From the NCBI GenBank assembly GCA_963754445.1, contig CAVWFT010000001.1, positions 1-64,000 of the forward strand: a stretch of 64,000 nucleotides of DNA. The letters run 5' to 3'. Position 1 is the stretch's first letter; each line of letters starts with the position of its first letter. The translations under genes were made by a program, and so were the position numbers. This DNA comes from Bog-473 sp963754445 (lineage in GTDB: Bacteria; Actinomycetota; Acidimicrobiia; Acidimicrobiales; RAAP-2). Under the pieces are notes generated by a model, which made no database searches, had not been told where the DNA came from, and saw only the letters and a program-made list of their open reading frames with translations. Shown here piece after piece: positions 24,544 through 32,379 of the stretch.

Positions 24544-25995
24544 GTGCGCGAACCCACCGACGTGACGCCAGTGGAGGCGGGGGAGATCGAGAGCTGGGAC
24601 GACACGGCCGACGTCGTCGTGGTCGGTTTCGGTGCGGCGGGCTCGACCGCGGCGTTCAGCGCGGCCGAAGCGGGGGCCAGCGTCCTCGTCACGGAGCGGG
24701 CCGGTGGCCCGGGGGGAGCCGCCGCGCTGGCCGAGGGCATCGTCTACCTCGGCGGCGGCACGCCGATCCAGACCGCGTGCGGGTTCGAGGACAGCCTCGA
24801 CGACATGTACCGCTTCATGATGGCGGCCTGTGGCCCCGATCCCAACGAGCCCAAGATCGCCCGCTACTGCGCCGAGAGCCTGGGTCATTTCGACTGGTTG
24901 GTGGCGCGAGGGGTGCCGTTCGACCCCACCTTCTGCGCCGACACCCCGATGGCCCCCAACGGCACGGAGGGACTCGTCTATTCGGGGGGCGAGGACGCGT
25001 ACCCGTTCAACGAGATCGCCCGTCCGGCACCCCGTGGACACCTGGCCAAGACCAAGCGCTCGACCGGGTGGCTGCTCATGCAGATCCTGGCCGCGGCGGC
25101 GGTCGATGCCGGGGCCCGGGTCTCGACGGACACCCGGGTCGATCGCCTCGTCGTCGACGACGGCCGGGTCGTCGGCGTCCAGGCACACCGCTTCGGCGAG
25201 ACGGTCTCGTTGCGGGCCCGGCGCGGCGTGGTCCTCACGGCGGGGGGCTTCATCTTCAACGACGACATGTTGCGCCAGCACTGCCCGCCGTTGGTGCGCG
25301 GCTCGTTCAAGGTGGGCACCGAGGGCGACGACGGCCGGGGTATCCGGATGGCCCAGGTCCTCGGGGCCTCGGTGCGCAACATGTACGCCGGCGAGGTCTC
25401 GCTGCCCCTGACGCCGCCACGCACGCTGATCCACGGCATCTTGGTCAACGGGCAGGGACAGCGCTTCATCAACGAGGACACCTACATGGGCCGCGTGGGC
25501 CAGTCGGCCCTCTACGAGCAGGACGGCGAGGTCTACCTGATCATCGACGAGGCCTCCTACGAGGTGAACTGGATGGGACTCGCCGCCACCTGGGTGTGCG
25601 AGACGCCTGCGCAGCTCGAAGCCGAGATCGGATTGCCGTCGGGCTCGCTCCAGGCCACCGTCGAGCTGTACAACCGGCACGCGGTCCACGGCGAGGACCC
25701 GATCTTCCACAAGGGGGCCGCCTGGGTGCGCCCCCTTGTGCCTCCCATCGGTGCGGTCGACGTGCGCATCGGGCCCGCGCCGTACGCGCCCTTCACGCTG
25801 GGTGGGCTGGAGACGACGGTGGAAGGTGCAGTCCTCGACCTCAACGGGGACGAGATCCCCGGCCTCTTCGCCGCCGGGCGGACCACCTCGGGCGTGTGTT
25901 CGTTCGGCTACGCCAGCGGGCTCTCGATCGGCGACAGCACGATGTTCGGGCGCTTCGCCGGCGCCAGCGCCGCGGCCGAAGGAGCCGGGGCGTGA
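24544..25995 (+). CDS. FAD-dependent oxidoreductase (3-ketosteroid dehydrogenase/fumarate reductase type)
   Basis: A 483-residue flavoprotein. The dinucleotide-binding motif VVVVGFGAAGSTAAFSAAEAG begins at about residue 24 (shown in part: VGFGAAGSTAAFSAAEAG), followed by ERAGGPGGAAALAEG. The C-terminal FAD contact is GLFAAGRTTSGVCSFGYASG, and VLTAGGFIFND marks the cap-domain junction. Members dehydrogenate 3-ketosteroids or reduce C=C bonds of acids; the active-site tyrosines of steroid dehydrogenases cannot be assigned with confidence. GTG start with GGGAGGA just upstream. Its stop overlaps the HAD phosphatase start by 4 nt. Confidence 0.85.
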   Translation: MREPTDVTPVEAGEIESWDDTADVVVVGFGAAGSTAAFSAAEAGASVLVTERAGGPGGAAALAEGIVYLGGGTPIQTACGFEDSLDDMYRFMMAACGPDPNEPKIARYCAESLGHFDWLVARGVPFDPTFCADTPMAPNGTEGLVYSGGEDAYPFNEIARPAPRGHLAKTKRSTGWLLMQILAAAAVDAGARVSTDTRVDRLVVDDGRVVGVQAHRFGETVSLRARRGVVLTAGGFIFNDDMLRQHCPPLVRGSFKVGTEGDDGRGIRMAQVLGASVRNMYAGEVSLPLTPPRTLIHGILVNGQGQRFINEDTYMGRVGQSALYEQDGEVYLIIDEASYEVNWMGLAATWVCETPAQLEAEIGLPSGSLQATVELYNRHAVHGEDPIFHKGAAWVRPLVPPIGAVDVRIGPAPYAPFTLGGLETTVEGAVLDLNGDEIPGLFAAGRTTSGVCSFGYASGLSIGDSTMFGRFAGASAAAEGAGA

Positions 25996-26786
25996 CGCTC
26001 GAAGCAGTGGTCTTCGATCTCGACGACACCCTGGTGTTCGACGAGGACACCGCCCGCGCCTCGTTGCGCACCGTGGCCCTGTCGCTTGGTGCGACGTCGG
26101 ACATCGCGGACGACGTGATCCTGGCCCGGGCCGACGAGCTCTGGGAGGCCGGTCCTCACATCGAGATCAGCGACGTGCTGGGACTGGTGTCGTGGGAGGG
26201 CTTCTGGTCGGATCTCACCGGGTGCCATCCGAGCATGGACGGTCTGCGCTCCTGGGTGCCGTCGTTTCGCCGGGAGGCCTGGCGCCGTTGTCTCGACGAC
26301 CTCGGGCTCGACGGTCAAGCCCTGGCGGCACGGGCAGAGGTGGAGTTCGTCGAGGCCCAGCGGTCGGGGCACTCGGCCATCCCCGGCGCCGAGGAGCTGA
26401 TCCGTGCGCTGGCGGCGCGTGGCGTGCGACTCGGGCTCCTCACCAACGGGCCGCCCGACATCCAGCTGACCAAGGTGGACTCATCCGGGCTGTCGGGCCA
26501 CTTTCACGGCGTCGTCATGTCGGGGGAGGTCGGTCTGGGCAAGCCGGATCCGGCGGTCTTCGCGCTGGTGCTCGACAAGCTCGGCGTGGCGCCCGACCGC
26601 GCCGTGATGGTCGGCGACAGCTGGGAACGCGACATCGTGGGCGGGACTCGGGCCGGGATGCACGCGGTCTGGATCTCTGGTGGCAGAACCGTGCCCGACG
26701 ATCGGGTCGCCGGCCTCGTGGTCGAGTCGGTTGCCGAGCTCACCCCCGAGCTGCTCGAGGCGGTCACAGAGAACCCGGTGCGCTGA
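25992..26786 (+). CDS. HAD-superfamily hydrolase
   Basis: A 264-residue HAD phosphatase with the complete motif set: motif I VFDLDDTLVF (nucleophile and acid Asp), motif II LLTNG, motif III Lys in GLGKPDPAVF, and motif IV MVGDSWERDI. A helical C1 cap lies between motifs I and II, as in phosphoglycolate and haloacid-type enzymes; the substrate is unknown. GTG start overlaps the flavoprotein stop, so the two are co-translated. A hexamer repeat begins 3 nt after its stop. Confidence 0.88.
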   Translation: MTLEAVVFDLDDTLVFDEDTARASLRTVALSLGATSDIADDVILARADELWEAGPHIEISDVLGLVSWEGFWSDLTGCHPSMDGLRSWVPSFRREAWRRCLDDLGLDGQALAARAEVEFVEAQRSGHSAIPGAEELIRALAARGVRLGLLTNGPPDIQLTKVDSSGLSGHFHGVVMSGEVGLGKPDPAVFALVLDKLGVAPDRAVMVGDSWERDIVGGTRAGMHAVWISGGRTVPDDRVAGLVVESVAELTPELLEAVTENPVR

Positions 26787-26788
26787 CG

Positions 26789-26842
26789 CCGCACGCGGAC
26801 GCGCACGCGCACGCAGACAGAGACGCGGACGCAGACGCGGAC
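26789..26842. repeat. Nine-unit degenerate hexamer repeat
   Basis: Nine 6-bp units all ending in AC: CCGCAC, GCGGAC, GCGCAC twice, GCAGAC, AGAGAC, GCGGAC, GCAGAC, GCGGAC. It fills the gap between the convergent HAD and DJ-1 genes and is followed by two CCCCCACCG units. Confidence 0.75.
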
Positions 26843-26880
26843 CCGGCGCCCCCACCGCCCCCACCGCCGGCCGCCCCGCC

Positions 26881-27531
26881 CTACGCGCGCACCGAGGCGT
26901 ACTCGATCACACGGGTCATCACGACGTCGTCGGACTTGGCCACCGATCCGCAGTCGAAGGGCGGCTGGGGGTCGTACTCGATCATCAACTGGGCCGCCTG
27001 GGCCGCCGTCCGGTCGACCAGCAGCTCGGTCAGGCGCAGGGCCATGTCGATCCCACTCGACACGCCCGCCGCGGTGATGATGCGCTCGTCCACGTGTTCG
27101 ACCACCCGCTCGGCAGTGGCCAGCGCGCCGTGGGTCTCGAGGTTCGCGTAGCAGGACCAATGGGTGGTGGCGGTCTTTCCCCGCAGCAGTCCGGCCGCCC
27201 CGAGGACGAGCGAGCCCGTGCAAACCGACGTCGTGAAACGGGTGGTCCGGTGGGCTGTGCGCACCCAGTCGAGGACCCTGGCGTCGGTCTCGAGCGCCCG
27301 GGTGCCGACGCCGCCCGGGAAGACGATCACGTCGGGTGCCGGCACGTCCTCGAACGTGGCGTCCACGACGAGGCCGAGCATGGCGTTCTCGCTGCGGACC
27401 TCGCCCCGCTCGTGGCCCACGAAGGTGATGTCGAAGCTCGGGATGCGTTGGAGCACCTCGTAGGGGCCGATGGCGTCGAGGGCGGTGAACTTCGGGAACA
27501 GGGGGATGGCGATCTGCAGGCGGTCGGTCAT
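26881..27531 (-). CDS. DJ-1/PfpI-family protein
   Basis: A 216-residue DJ-1/PfpI-fold protein with the nucleophile-elbow cysteine in TTSVCTGSLVLG and the acidic residue near the N-terminus (ALDAIGPYEVL) usual for isonitrile-hydratase and amidase-like members. It follows the GlxA-type regulator with an ATGA overlap, and both share the same fold, so this could be the enzyme whose expression the regulator controls (inference). Substrate unknown; an isonitrile hydratase (InhA-like) role is a reasonable guess from the FPKFTALDAIGPYE and SSGIDMALRL patterns. Confidence 0.82.
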   Translation of the reverse strand: MTDRLQIAIPLFPKFTALDAIGPYEVLQRIPSFDITFVGHERGEVRSENAMLGLVVDATFEDVPAPDVIVFPGGVGTRALETDARVLDWVRTAHRTTRFTTSVCTGSLVLGAAGLLRGKTATTHWSCYANLETHGALATAERVVEHVDERIITAAGVSSGIDMALRLTELLVDRTAAQAAQLMIEYDPQPPFDCGSVAKSDDVVMTRVIEYASVRA

Positions 27532-28577
27532 GCCGGGGTCCGTTCTGTCGGATGCGGTTGCGGAGTCGGTTGCGCTGTGGGTTGCCGTGGCGCGGGCGGC
27601 GCGTGTCCGGTGCGGAAGCGCCGCCGATAGGCGTCGGGCGACACGCCGAGATGGCGCTGGACCACCCGGCGCAGCGTCTCGGCGCTGCCCAGCCCGCACC
27701 GGGTGGCCACCACGTCGAGGGTGTCGTCACTCGCCTCGAGCTCGCGCCGGGCCGCGTCGAGGCGCGTCCGCTCCACGAAACGGCTGGGAGTCTCACCGAC
27801 CTCGGCCGTGAAGACCCGGGTGAAGTGCCGGACGCTCATGGCGGCCGCGGCGGCCAGGTTCGGGAGACGGTGATCGCCGGCCGGTGCCGCCTCGACGAGG
27901 TTCTGGACGGCGCGCACCGTCGAGCGCTCGGCTCGGGGCATCCACACCGGGGCCGCGAACTGGGTCTGCCCACCGGGACGGTGCAGGAACATCACGAGCC
28001 AGCGGGCCACGGTCTGGGCCACCTCGACACCCAGGTCTTCCTGCACCAGAGCCAGCGAGAGATCGATGCCCGCCGTGACGCCGGCGCTGGACCAGTAGGA
28101 GCCGTCGCGGACGTAGATCGGATCCGGGTCCACGTCGATGTCGGGGTGGGCCGTCGCCAGCTGTTGGGCCCGGGCCCAGTGGGTCGTCATCCGCCGATTC
28201 CGATAGAGGCCGGTCGCCGCACCGACGAACGCGCCGGAGCAGACGGTGGCGACCCGCCGGCACTGCGGCGCCGCCTCCCGCAGCCACTCGAGGACCTCTT
28301 CGTCGCGGGCCGCGGCGTCGGCGCCCGACCCGCCGGCGATCAGCAGGGTGTCGATGCGGCCTTCGGGGTCGGGGAGGGGCGCCGTCGCCAGCTCCAGACC
28401 GCTCTCGGACCGCACCGACCGGGCGGACCCGGCCGAGACCACGGAGACCTCGTAGACGCCCGGACGGCCCGACGCCCCCGCCAGGCGGTTGGCCCCGCAG
28501 AAGACCTCGTGGGGCCCCACGACGTCGAGGGGCTGGATCCCCTCGAAAGCCAGGATCAAGACTGGACGCTCGTTCAC
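27528..28577 (-). CDS. GlxA-type AraC-family transcriptional regulator
   Basis: About 349 residues with an N-terminal DJ-1/PfpI-like sensor domain (LILAFEGIQPLDVVGPHEVF, elbow cysteine in VATVCSGAFVG) and a C-terminal AraC DNA-binding domain with two helix-turn-helix units (NLAAAAAMSVRHFTRVF and VATRCGLGSAETLRRV). Such regulators usually activate catabolic genes in response to small nitrogen compounds or similar ligands. The start is uncertain: GTG at 28577 begins the domain, with GTG 28586 and TTG 28598 as longer options. The stop overlaps the DJ-1 start by 4 nt. Confidence 0.87.
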   Translation of the reverse strand: MNERPVLILAFEGIQPLDVVGPHEVFCGANRLAGASGRPGVYEVSVVSAGSARSVRSESGLELATAPLPDPEGRIDTLLIAGGSGADAAARDEEVLEWLREAAPQCRRVATVCSGAFVGAATGLYRNRRMTTHWARAQQLATAHPDIDVDPDPIYVRDGSYWSSAGVTAGIDLSLALVQEDLGVEVAQTVARWLVMFLHRPGGQTQFAAPVWMPRAERSTVRAVQNLVEAAPAGDHRLPNLAAAAAMSVRHFTRVFTAEVGETPSRFVERTRLDAARRELEASDDTLDVVATRCGLGSAETLRRVVQRHLGVSPDAYRRRFRTGHAPPAPRQPTAQPTPQPHPTERTPA

Positions 28578-28672
28578 GTCTCCCACTGTGCGGCCCAAAG
28601 CGTGATGGCGTCAATGACATAGTTCCCATAGATTCGGCCATCCGAAGACGCCGTCGCCGTCACCGTTGCGTC

Positions 28673-28756
28673 TTGCGGGTTGCGGGTTGCGGGTTGCGGG
28701 TTGCGGGTTGCGGGTTGCGGGGTGCGGGGTGCGGGGTGCGGGGTGCGGGGTGAGGG
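28673..28756. repeat. Twelve-unit heptamer tandem repeat
   Basis: Seven perfect TTGCGGG units (28673-28721), four GTGCGGG units and one GTGAGGG unit, in fixed 7-bp steps. It lies between the GlxA-type gene start and the end of the PaaI thioesterase gene. The two-block structure (T first, then G at unit position 1) suggests expansion of a variant unit. On the plus strand it is strongly G-rich. Confidence 0.9.
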
Positions 28757-28771
28757 TTGGGTCTTACCTGG

Positions 28772-29161
28772 TCAGGAGGACCGGCTGCGCCGGGTGCCCC
28801 GGGCCCGGACCCAGGCCAGCAGGTCACCGCCCGCACCGCGCCGGACCGTCCCGGTGAAGATGTCCTCCCGCTCCGTCGACACCTCCCGTTCCACCTCGGC
28901 GTAGAGCTCGTCGCCGATGGCCCCCGGACGGAGGTACTCGATCGAGACCGAGGTGATGATGCCCGAGTGTTCCTCGTCGTTGGCCGCCGCGGCGACGGCG
29001 GCCCCGGCCACGGCGTAGAAGACGGCGCCATGCACCGTGCCGTGCGGATTGGCGTGCACCGGCTGGGTGGCCAAGGTGGCCACCGTGTGCCCGGCGTCAT
29101 GTCGCGTCACCTCGATCCCGAGGTGGTCCGCGAACGCGTCCCGCATGGGTGGGCCCGGCAC
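28772..29161 (-). CDS. PaaI-like hotdog-fold thioesterase
   Basis: A 129-residue single hotdog domain. The pattern ANPHGTVHGAVFYAVAGAAVA is the 4HBT/PaaI active-site helix region (shown in part: NPHGTVHGAVFYAVAG), and IITSVSIEYLRPG follows as usual. It probably hydrolyses acyl-CoA thioesters; the exact substrate is unknown. The GTG at 29161 is the outermost start, with ATG 29146 as a good alternative. The 3' end lies 16 bp from the heptamer repeat. Ser/Arg-rich tail. Confidence 0.82.
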   Translation of the reverse strand: MPGPPMRDAFADHLGIEVTRHDAGHTVATLATQPVHANPHGTVHGAVFYAVAGAAVAAAANDEEHSGIITSVSIEYLRPGAIGDELYAEVEREVSTEREDIFTGTVRRGAGGDLLAWVRARGTRRSRSS

Positions 29162-29204
29162 CAGCGTCAGCTCAGTAGTTCGAGGTCAGGGTGCGTCGAG
29201 CGGG

Positions 29205-30335
29205 TCAGGTCTGGGCGGGTGTCGGCAGCCGACCGGGCATCGGCACCGCCGTCGCCGGCCAGCGCTTGCGGCTCACCCTGCTCAACCGGTTCAGCAGCTG
29301 CACGGCTCCCGGGTCGTCCTCGATAGGCCGAACCTCGATCACACCCGCCGCCTCCAACTCGTTGAAGAGGGCCTCACCCTTCTCGGTGCGGATGAGGGTC
29401 AGCGTCCAGTCCCCGAATGCCCCGATGCCCCCCGTCGAGATGTCGGCGTGCTCGGCCGCGAAGTCCGGACACGACGTGCAGCCCTCGCGCGTCCAGGCGT
29501 GCGCCTCCTTGAGGGGGATCTCGTGGTAGCTGCCGTCGCGCATCCAGACCTGGAAGACGCCCTTGATGTTCATCTTCACGATCTCGGCCCGGGTCAGTCC
29601 GTACTTGGCCTCGAAGAGCTCGGGGAAGATGGCGTCGTCGAAGGTCTTGGAGCACAGGAGCCCGATCGTCAACGCCAGGCGGCGGGCGATCTTGCCGGCC
29701 TTGCGGGCTTGCATGGCCCCCGGTGCCGAGGCCTGGCAGCCCATCCCGACCAGGGCGATGCGCTCGGCCCCGCTCTCGATGGCCTCGGGATAGGCCATCG
29801 GGTTGGCCGAGTAGGTGTAGCGGGACCCCGCCGTGCCCAGGACGTCCTCCTTGTTGCGGGCCACCCGTGGCACCGCCTTCCAGGTGGAGCCGTCACCCTC
29901 GAGTCCCGACACCAGCGCGGCGTCGATGACGTCGTGCTCGAAGGCGTAGATCAACAGAGCGGAGACCAGGCCACCGTCCTGCCCCGTCGCCGCGATGTCG
30001 GTGTCGGCGGCCCGGGCCAGCACGGTGCGGCGGGCGATCCCCGCCACTTCGTCGTCGGTGCGCGGGCGCCCGAAGAGGTGGTTCTCGATCTCGGGCTCCC
30101 AGGTCCGAAAGCGCGGGCAGGCCCGGGTGCACAGGGTGCAGCCCTTCTGGCCATGGGTGCAGTTGTCCGGACCGCCGTCGGTCTCGACGTGGAACGGCTT
30201 GTAGACGCCGTCGGCGTCGTTGTAGCCGAGGACGTCGTAGGGGCAGGCGATCACGCAGGCCGAGCAACCCGTGCACAGGCCCGACGTGACGACCTCGGTG
30301 AACAGCTCGGCCCATTGGGGCTTCTCGGGTGGCAC
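29205..30335 (-). CDS. Coenzyme F420 hydrogenase/dehydrogenase beta-subunit family Fe-S protein
   Basis: A 376-residue FrhB-like protein. The N-terminus has two ferredoxin-type cysteine clusters: Cys21, 24, 27, 31 (CTGCSACVIAC) and Cys59, 66, 69, 73, able to hold two [4Fe-4S] centres. The FrhB core (QDGGLVSALLIYAFEH, GMGCQASA, CPDFAAEHADISTGGIGAFGDW) binds flavin and often F420. Family members include F420-reducing hydrogenase and F420:ferredoxin-type oxidoreductases; no hydrogenase large subunit is nearby, so a stand-alone redox role is likely. GTG start. Divergent from the Fpg/Nei-like gene with 48 bp between. Confidence 0.85.
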   Translation of the reverse strand: MPPEKPQWAELFTEVVTSGLCTGCSACVIACPYDVLGYNDADGVYKPFHVETDGGPDNCTHGQKGCTLCTRACPRFRTWEPEIENHLFGRPRTDDEVAGIARRTVLARAADTDIAATGQDGGLVSALLIYAFEHDVIDAALVSGLEGDGSTWKAVPRVARNKEDVLGTAGSRYTYSANPMAYPEAIESGAERIALVGMGCQASAPGAMQARKAGKIARRLALTIGLLCSKTFDDAIFPELFEAKYGLTRAEIVKMNIKGVFQVWMRDGSYHEIPLKEAHAWTREGCTSCPDFAAEHADISTGGIGAFGDWTLTLIRTEKGEALFNELEAAGVIEVRPIEDDPGAVQLLNRLSRVSRKRWPATAVPMPGRLPTPAQT

Positions 30336-30355
30336 GTCGCCACCATATTCGGGTT

Positions 30356-30369
30356 GGACCCGGGGGTCC
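30356..30369. promoter_or_regulatory. Palindrome between FrhB-like and Fpg-like genes
   Basis: GGACCC-GG-GGGTCC, 6-bp perfect arms with a 2-bp centre, in the 48-bp divergent region. TACCGT (30372-30377) ends 6 nt before the Fpg-like GTG and could be a -10 element for a leaderless mRNA. In GC-rich DNA such a palindrome can occur by chance. Confidence 0.35.
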
Positions 30370-30383
30370 GGTACCGTGCGCCC

Positions 30384-31184
30384 GTGCCCGAGATCCTCGA
30401 AGTCGAGCGCTACCGCGCCTTTGCGGAGAAAGCTCTGGACCGTTCGATCACCAAGGTCTGGATGGTCGACGCCCGCTACGGCCGTGGCGGCACCACCCCC
30501 CAACGCCTGCGCTCCGCCCTGGTCGGGCGCTCCTTCGGCGCCGCCCGGCGCCGAGGCAAGCTCATGCTGCTCGACACCGATGGCGACGGGCCCACCCTCG
30601 GCGTCCGCTTCGGCATGACGGGTGGCCTGGTCGTCGACGGCAGCGAGGCGCTGGACCGCCTCCTCTACGGGCCCGGCGTCTACGGCGAACAGTGGGTGCG
30701 GGCCCGCATCTCCTTCGACGACGGGGGAGCGCTGCTCATGCACGATCCCCGGCGCTTCGGCTCCCTCGAGCTCGCACCCGACGAGAGCCGTCTCGGGCCC
30801 GACGCCCTGTCGATCACCCGCAAGGAATTGATGGCCGCCCTGTCGGTGCCGCCGGGCCGCCGCGCTGGGGCGGCACCTCTGAAGGCCAGGCTCATGGACC
30901 AAGAGCGCGTCGCCGGAGTGGGCAATCTCCTGGCCGACGAGATCCTCTGGCGGGCCGGGCTCGACCCCGAGCGCCGCACCGCCCTGAGCGACGAGGAGCT
31001 CAAGCACCTGCACACGACACTGCGGGCCACCCTGCGCCAGCTGGGCAAGCGAGGGGGTTCGCACATGGGCGAGCTCCAGGACGAGCGGCGCCCCGACGGC
31101 CGCTGTCCACGCGACGGCGCCGAGCTCCGTCACGCCACCGTCGGCGGTCGGACCACGTACTGGTGCCCGCTCCACCAGGTGTGA
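30384..31184 (+). CDS. Formamidopyrimidine-DNA glycosylase/Nei-family protein
   Basis: A 266-residue DNA glycosylase/AP lyase of the Fpg/Nei family. After Met the catalytic proline and glutamate are present (PEILEVE); the H2TH region contains the LMDQERVAGVGNLLADEIL pattern. The C-terminal zinc finger is altered: its four ligand positions read Cys241, Asp244, Cys261, His264 instead of four cysteines. This C-D-C-H form may still bind zinc. It repairs oxidised bases; Fpg versus Nei specificity is undecided. GTG start, probably leaderless. Confidence 0.87.
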   Translation: MPEILEVERYRAFAEKALDRSITKVWMVDARYGRGGTTPQRLRSALVGRSFGAARRRGKLMLLDTDGDGPTLGVRFGMTGGLVVDGSEALDRLLYGPGVYGEQWVRARISFDDGGALLMHDPRRFGSLELAPDESRLGPDALSITRKELMAALSVPPGRRAGAAPLKARLMDQERVAGVGNLLADEILWRAGLDPERRTALSDEELKHLHTTLRATLRQLGKRGGSHMGELQDERRPDGRCPRDGAELRHATVGGRTTYWCPLHQV

Positions 31185-31187
31185 CTA

Positions 31188-31223
31188 CCCGAACCCGAAC
31201 CTGAACCCGAACCTGAACCCGAA
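31188..31223. repeat. Six-unit hexamer repeat
   Basis: CCCGAA twice, then CCTGAA/CCCGAA alternating twice, in fixed 6-bp steps, beginning 3 nt after the Fpg-like stop and filling the gap to the convergent ABC permease gene. The same position relative to a stop codon is seen for the hexamer repeat after the HAD gene. Confidence 0.75.
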
Positions 31224-31263
31224 ACGGCCACCGACCGCCTCCAGACGACCCGAGGCGGCGGAG

Positions 31264-32379
31264 TCAGCGCATGCGGTGACGGACCCACCAGGCGCACCCG
31301 CCGGCCAGGGCCAGGGCGAGCACGACGAACAGCGCCGTCTCGATGGCCTGGAAGGTCCAGAACCGGTCGGCCGGCTGGTAGGCGACGAGGGCGTGATAGC
31401 GCAGACCCAGTGTGTGGAAGCACTGGGTGAGGGGGTCCTGTCCTCCGTTTGTGGTTTGCTGCACCGCTTGCGCGGAGCTGTGTCCACCGAAGATCCCGCC
31501 GCCCGTGGACTGCTCCACGCTGCCGGCGCCCGCCGGCGACCCGCCGTTCACGAGAGTCGGGCACGCCCGCCTGATGTCCGCTGCGGACGGCGCCTGGCCC
31601 GCCTTGTTCACGATGCTCTCGCCGGTCACCCAGGCGTTGGGGAGGTTCGGGGCGTTCGTCTGTATCGAGGCCACGCTCACGACGCCGGGGCTGCTGAACG
31701 CGAAGCCGCCTGCGGCCTTCGTGAGCGGAACGGTCGTGGTGGCCGGGCTCATGTAATGAGGCCGGACCCAGAAGGTCACGCCGATCCGCACGACGATGAA
31801 GCCGACCAGCGTCACCGCCATGGCCGGGACCGTCCGGCGGATGACCAGTCCGGCGGCCGCGCCGAGTGCGAAGGCGAAGAGTGCGTAGGCGGCGGGCACG
31901 AATCCGTGTACGGCGAAGAGCGAGGGGCTGAAGCGGTTGGGGCTCGCCTTGTCGAGCGGACTGGCCCACCAGGTGGCCATCAGGCTGATCCCGGCCGCGA
32001 CGACCATGCTGGCCAGGCCGACCAGTCCCAGCTTCACCCAGAGCCAGCGCCGCCGGGTCACGCTCTGGGTCCAGGCCAGGCGGAAGGTGCCCGATTCGAT
32101 CTCGTGGGCGACCAGTGGCGCGCCCCAGAACATCCCGATGAGGACCGGCACGATCAGCACCAGGAGCGGAACGGCTGTCTGCAGCGAATGGAAAGTGCTG
32201 GAGACGGGGTTGTCGCAGGCCGACGACGACCCGTGGGAGGCCTTGCAGGTGGCGACCGCCGTGTCGTACACGCTCACCAGGTGCGGCCCCGTCACCGCCA
32301 GGACGATGGCCACCACCACGAGGCCGGCGAGGCCGACCGCGGCCTGGGGCCGGAACTGGCGCCACGAGAAGGCGATCAC
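31264..32379 (-). CDS. ABC transporter permease (YtrA-type operon)
   Basis: A 371-residue membrane protein with about six helices: a first near residues 12-35, a group at about 70-200, and a last at the C-terminus. A large extracytoplasmic loop (about 205-330) contains the cysteines of SSACDN-like and RRACPTL segments. It is the partner of the adjacent ATPase, whose stop overlaps its GTG start by 4 nt. In GntR(YtrA)-ABC operons such permeases export or detoxify antimicrobial compounds or lipids. No specific substrate can be named. Confidence 0.82.
   Translation of the reverse strand: MIAFSWRQFRPQAAVGLAGLVVVAIVLAVTGPHLVSVYDTAVATCKASHGSSSACDNPVSSTFHSLQTAVPLLVLIVPVLIGMFWGAPLVAHEIESGTFRLAWTQSVTRRRWLWVKLGLVGLASMVVAAGISLMATWWASPLDKASPNRFSPSLFAVHGFVPAAYALFAFALGAAAGLVIRRTVPAMAVTLVGFIVVRIGVTFWVRPHYMSPATTTVPLTKAAGGFAFSSPGVVSVASIQTNAPNLPNAWVTGESIVNKAGQAPSAADIRRACPTLVNGGSPAGAGSVEQSTGGGIFGGHSSAQAVQQTTNGGQDPLTQCFHTLGLRYHALVAYQPADRFWTFQAIETALFVVLALALAGGCAWWVRHRMR

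Noticed and set aside
28673..28756. CRISPR-like array
   Set aside because: The units are 7 bp with no spacers, and no cas gene is present.
31188..31223. Telomere-like hexamers
   Set aside because: Only six units, lying between genes inside the chromosome; no end structure or replication gene.
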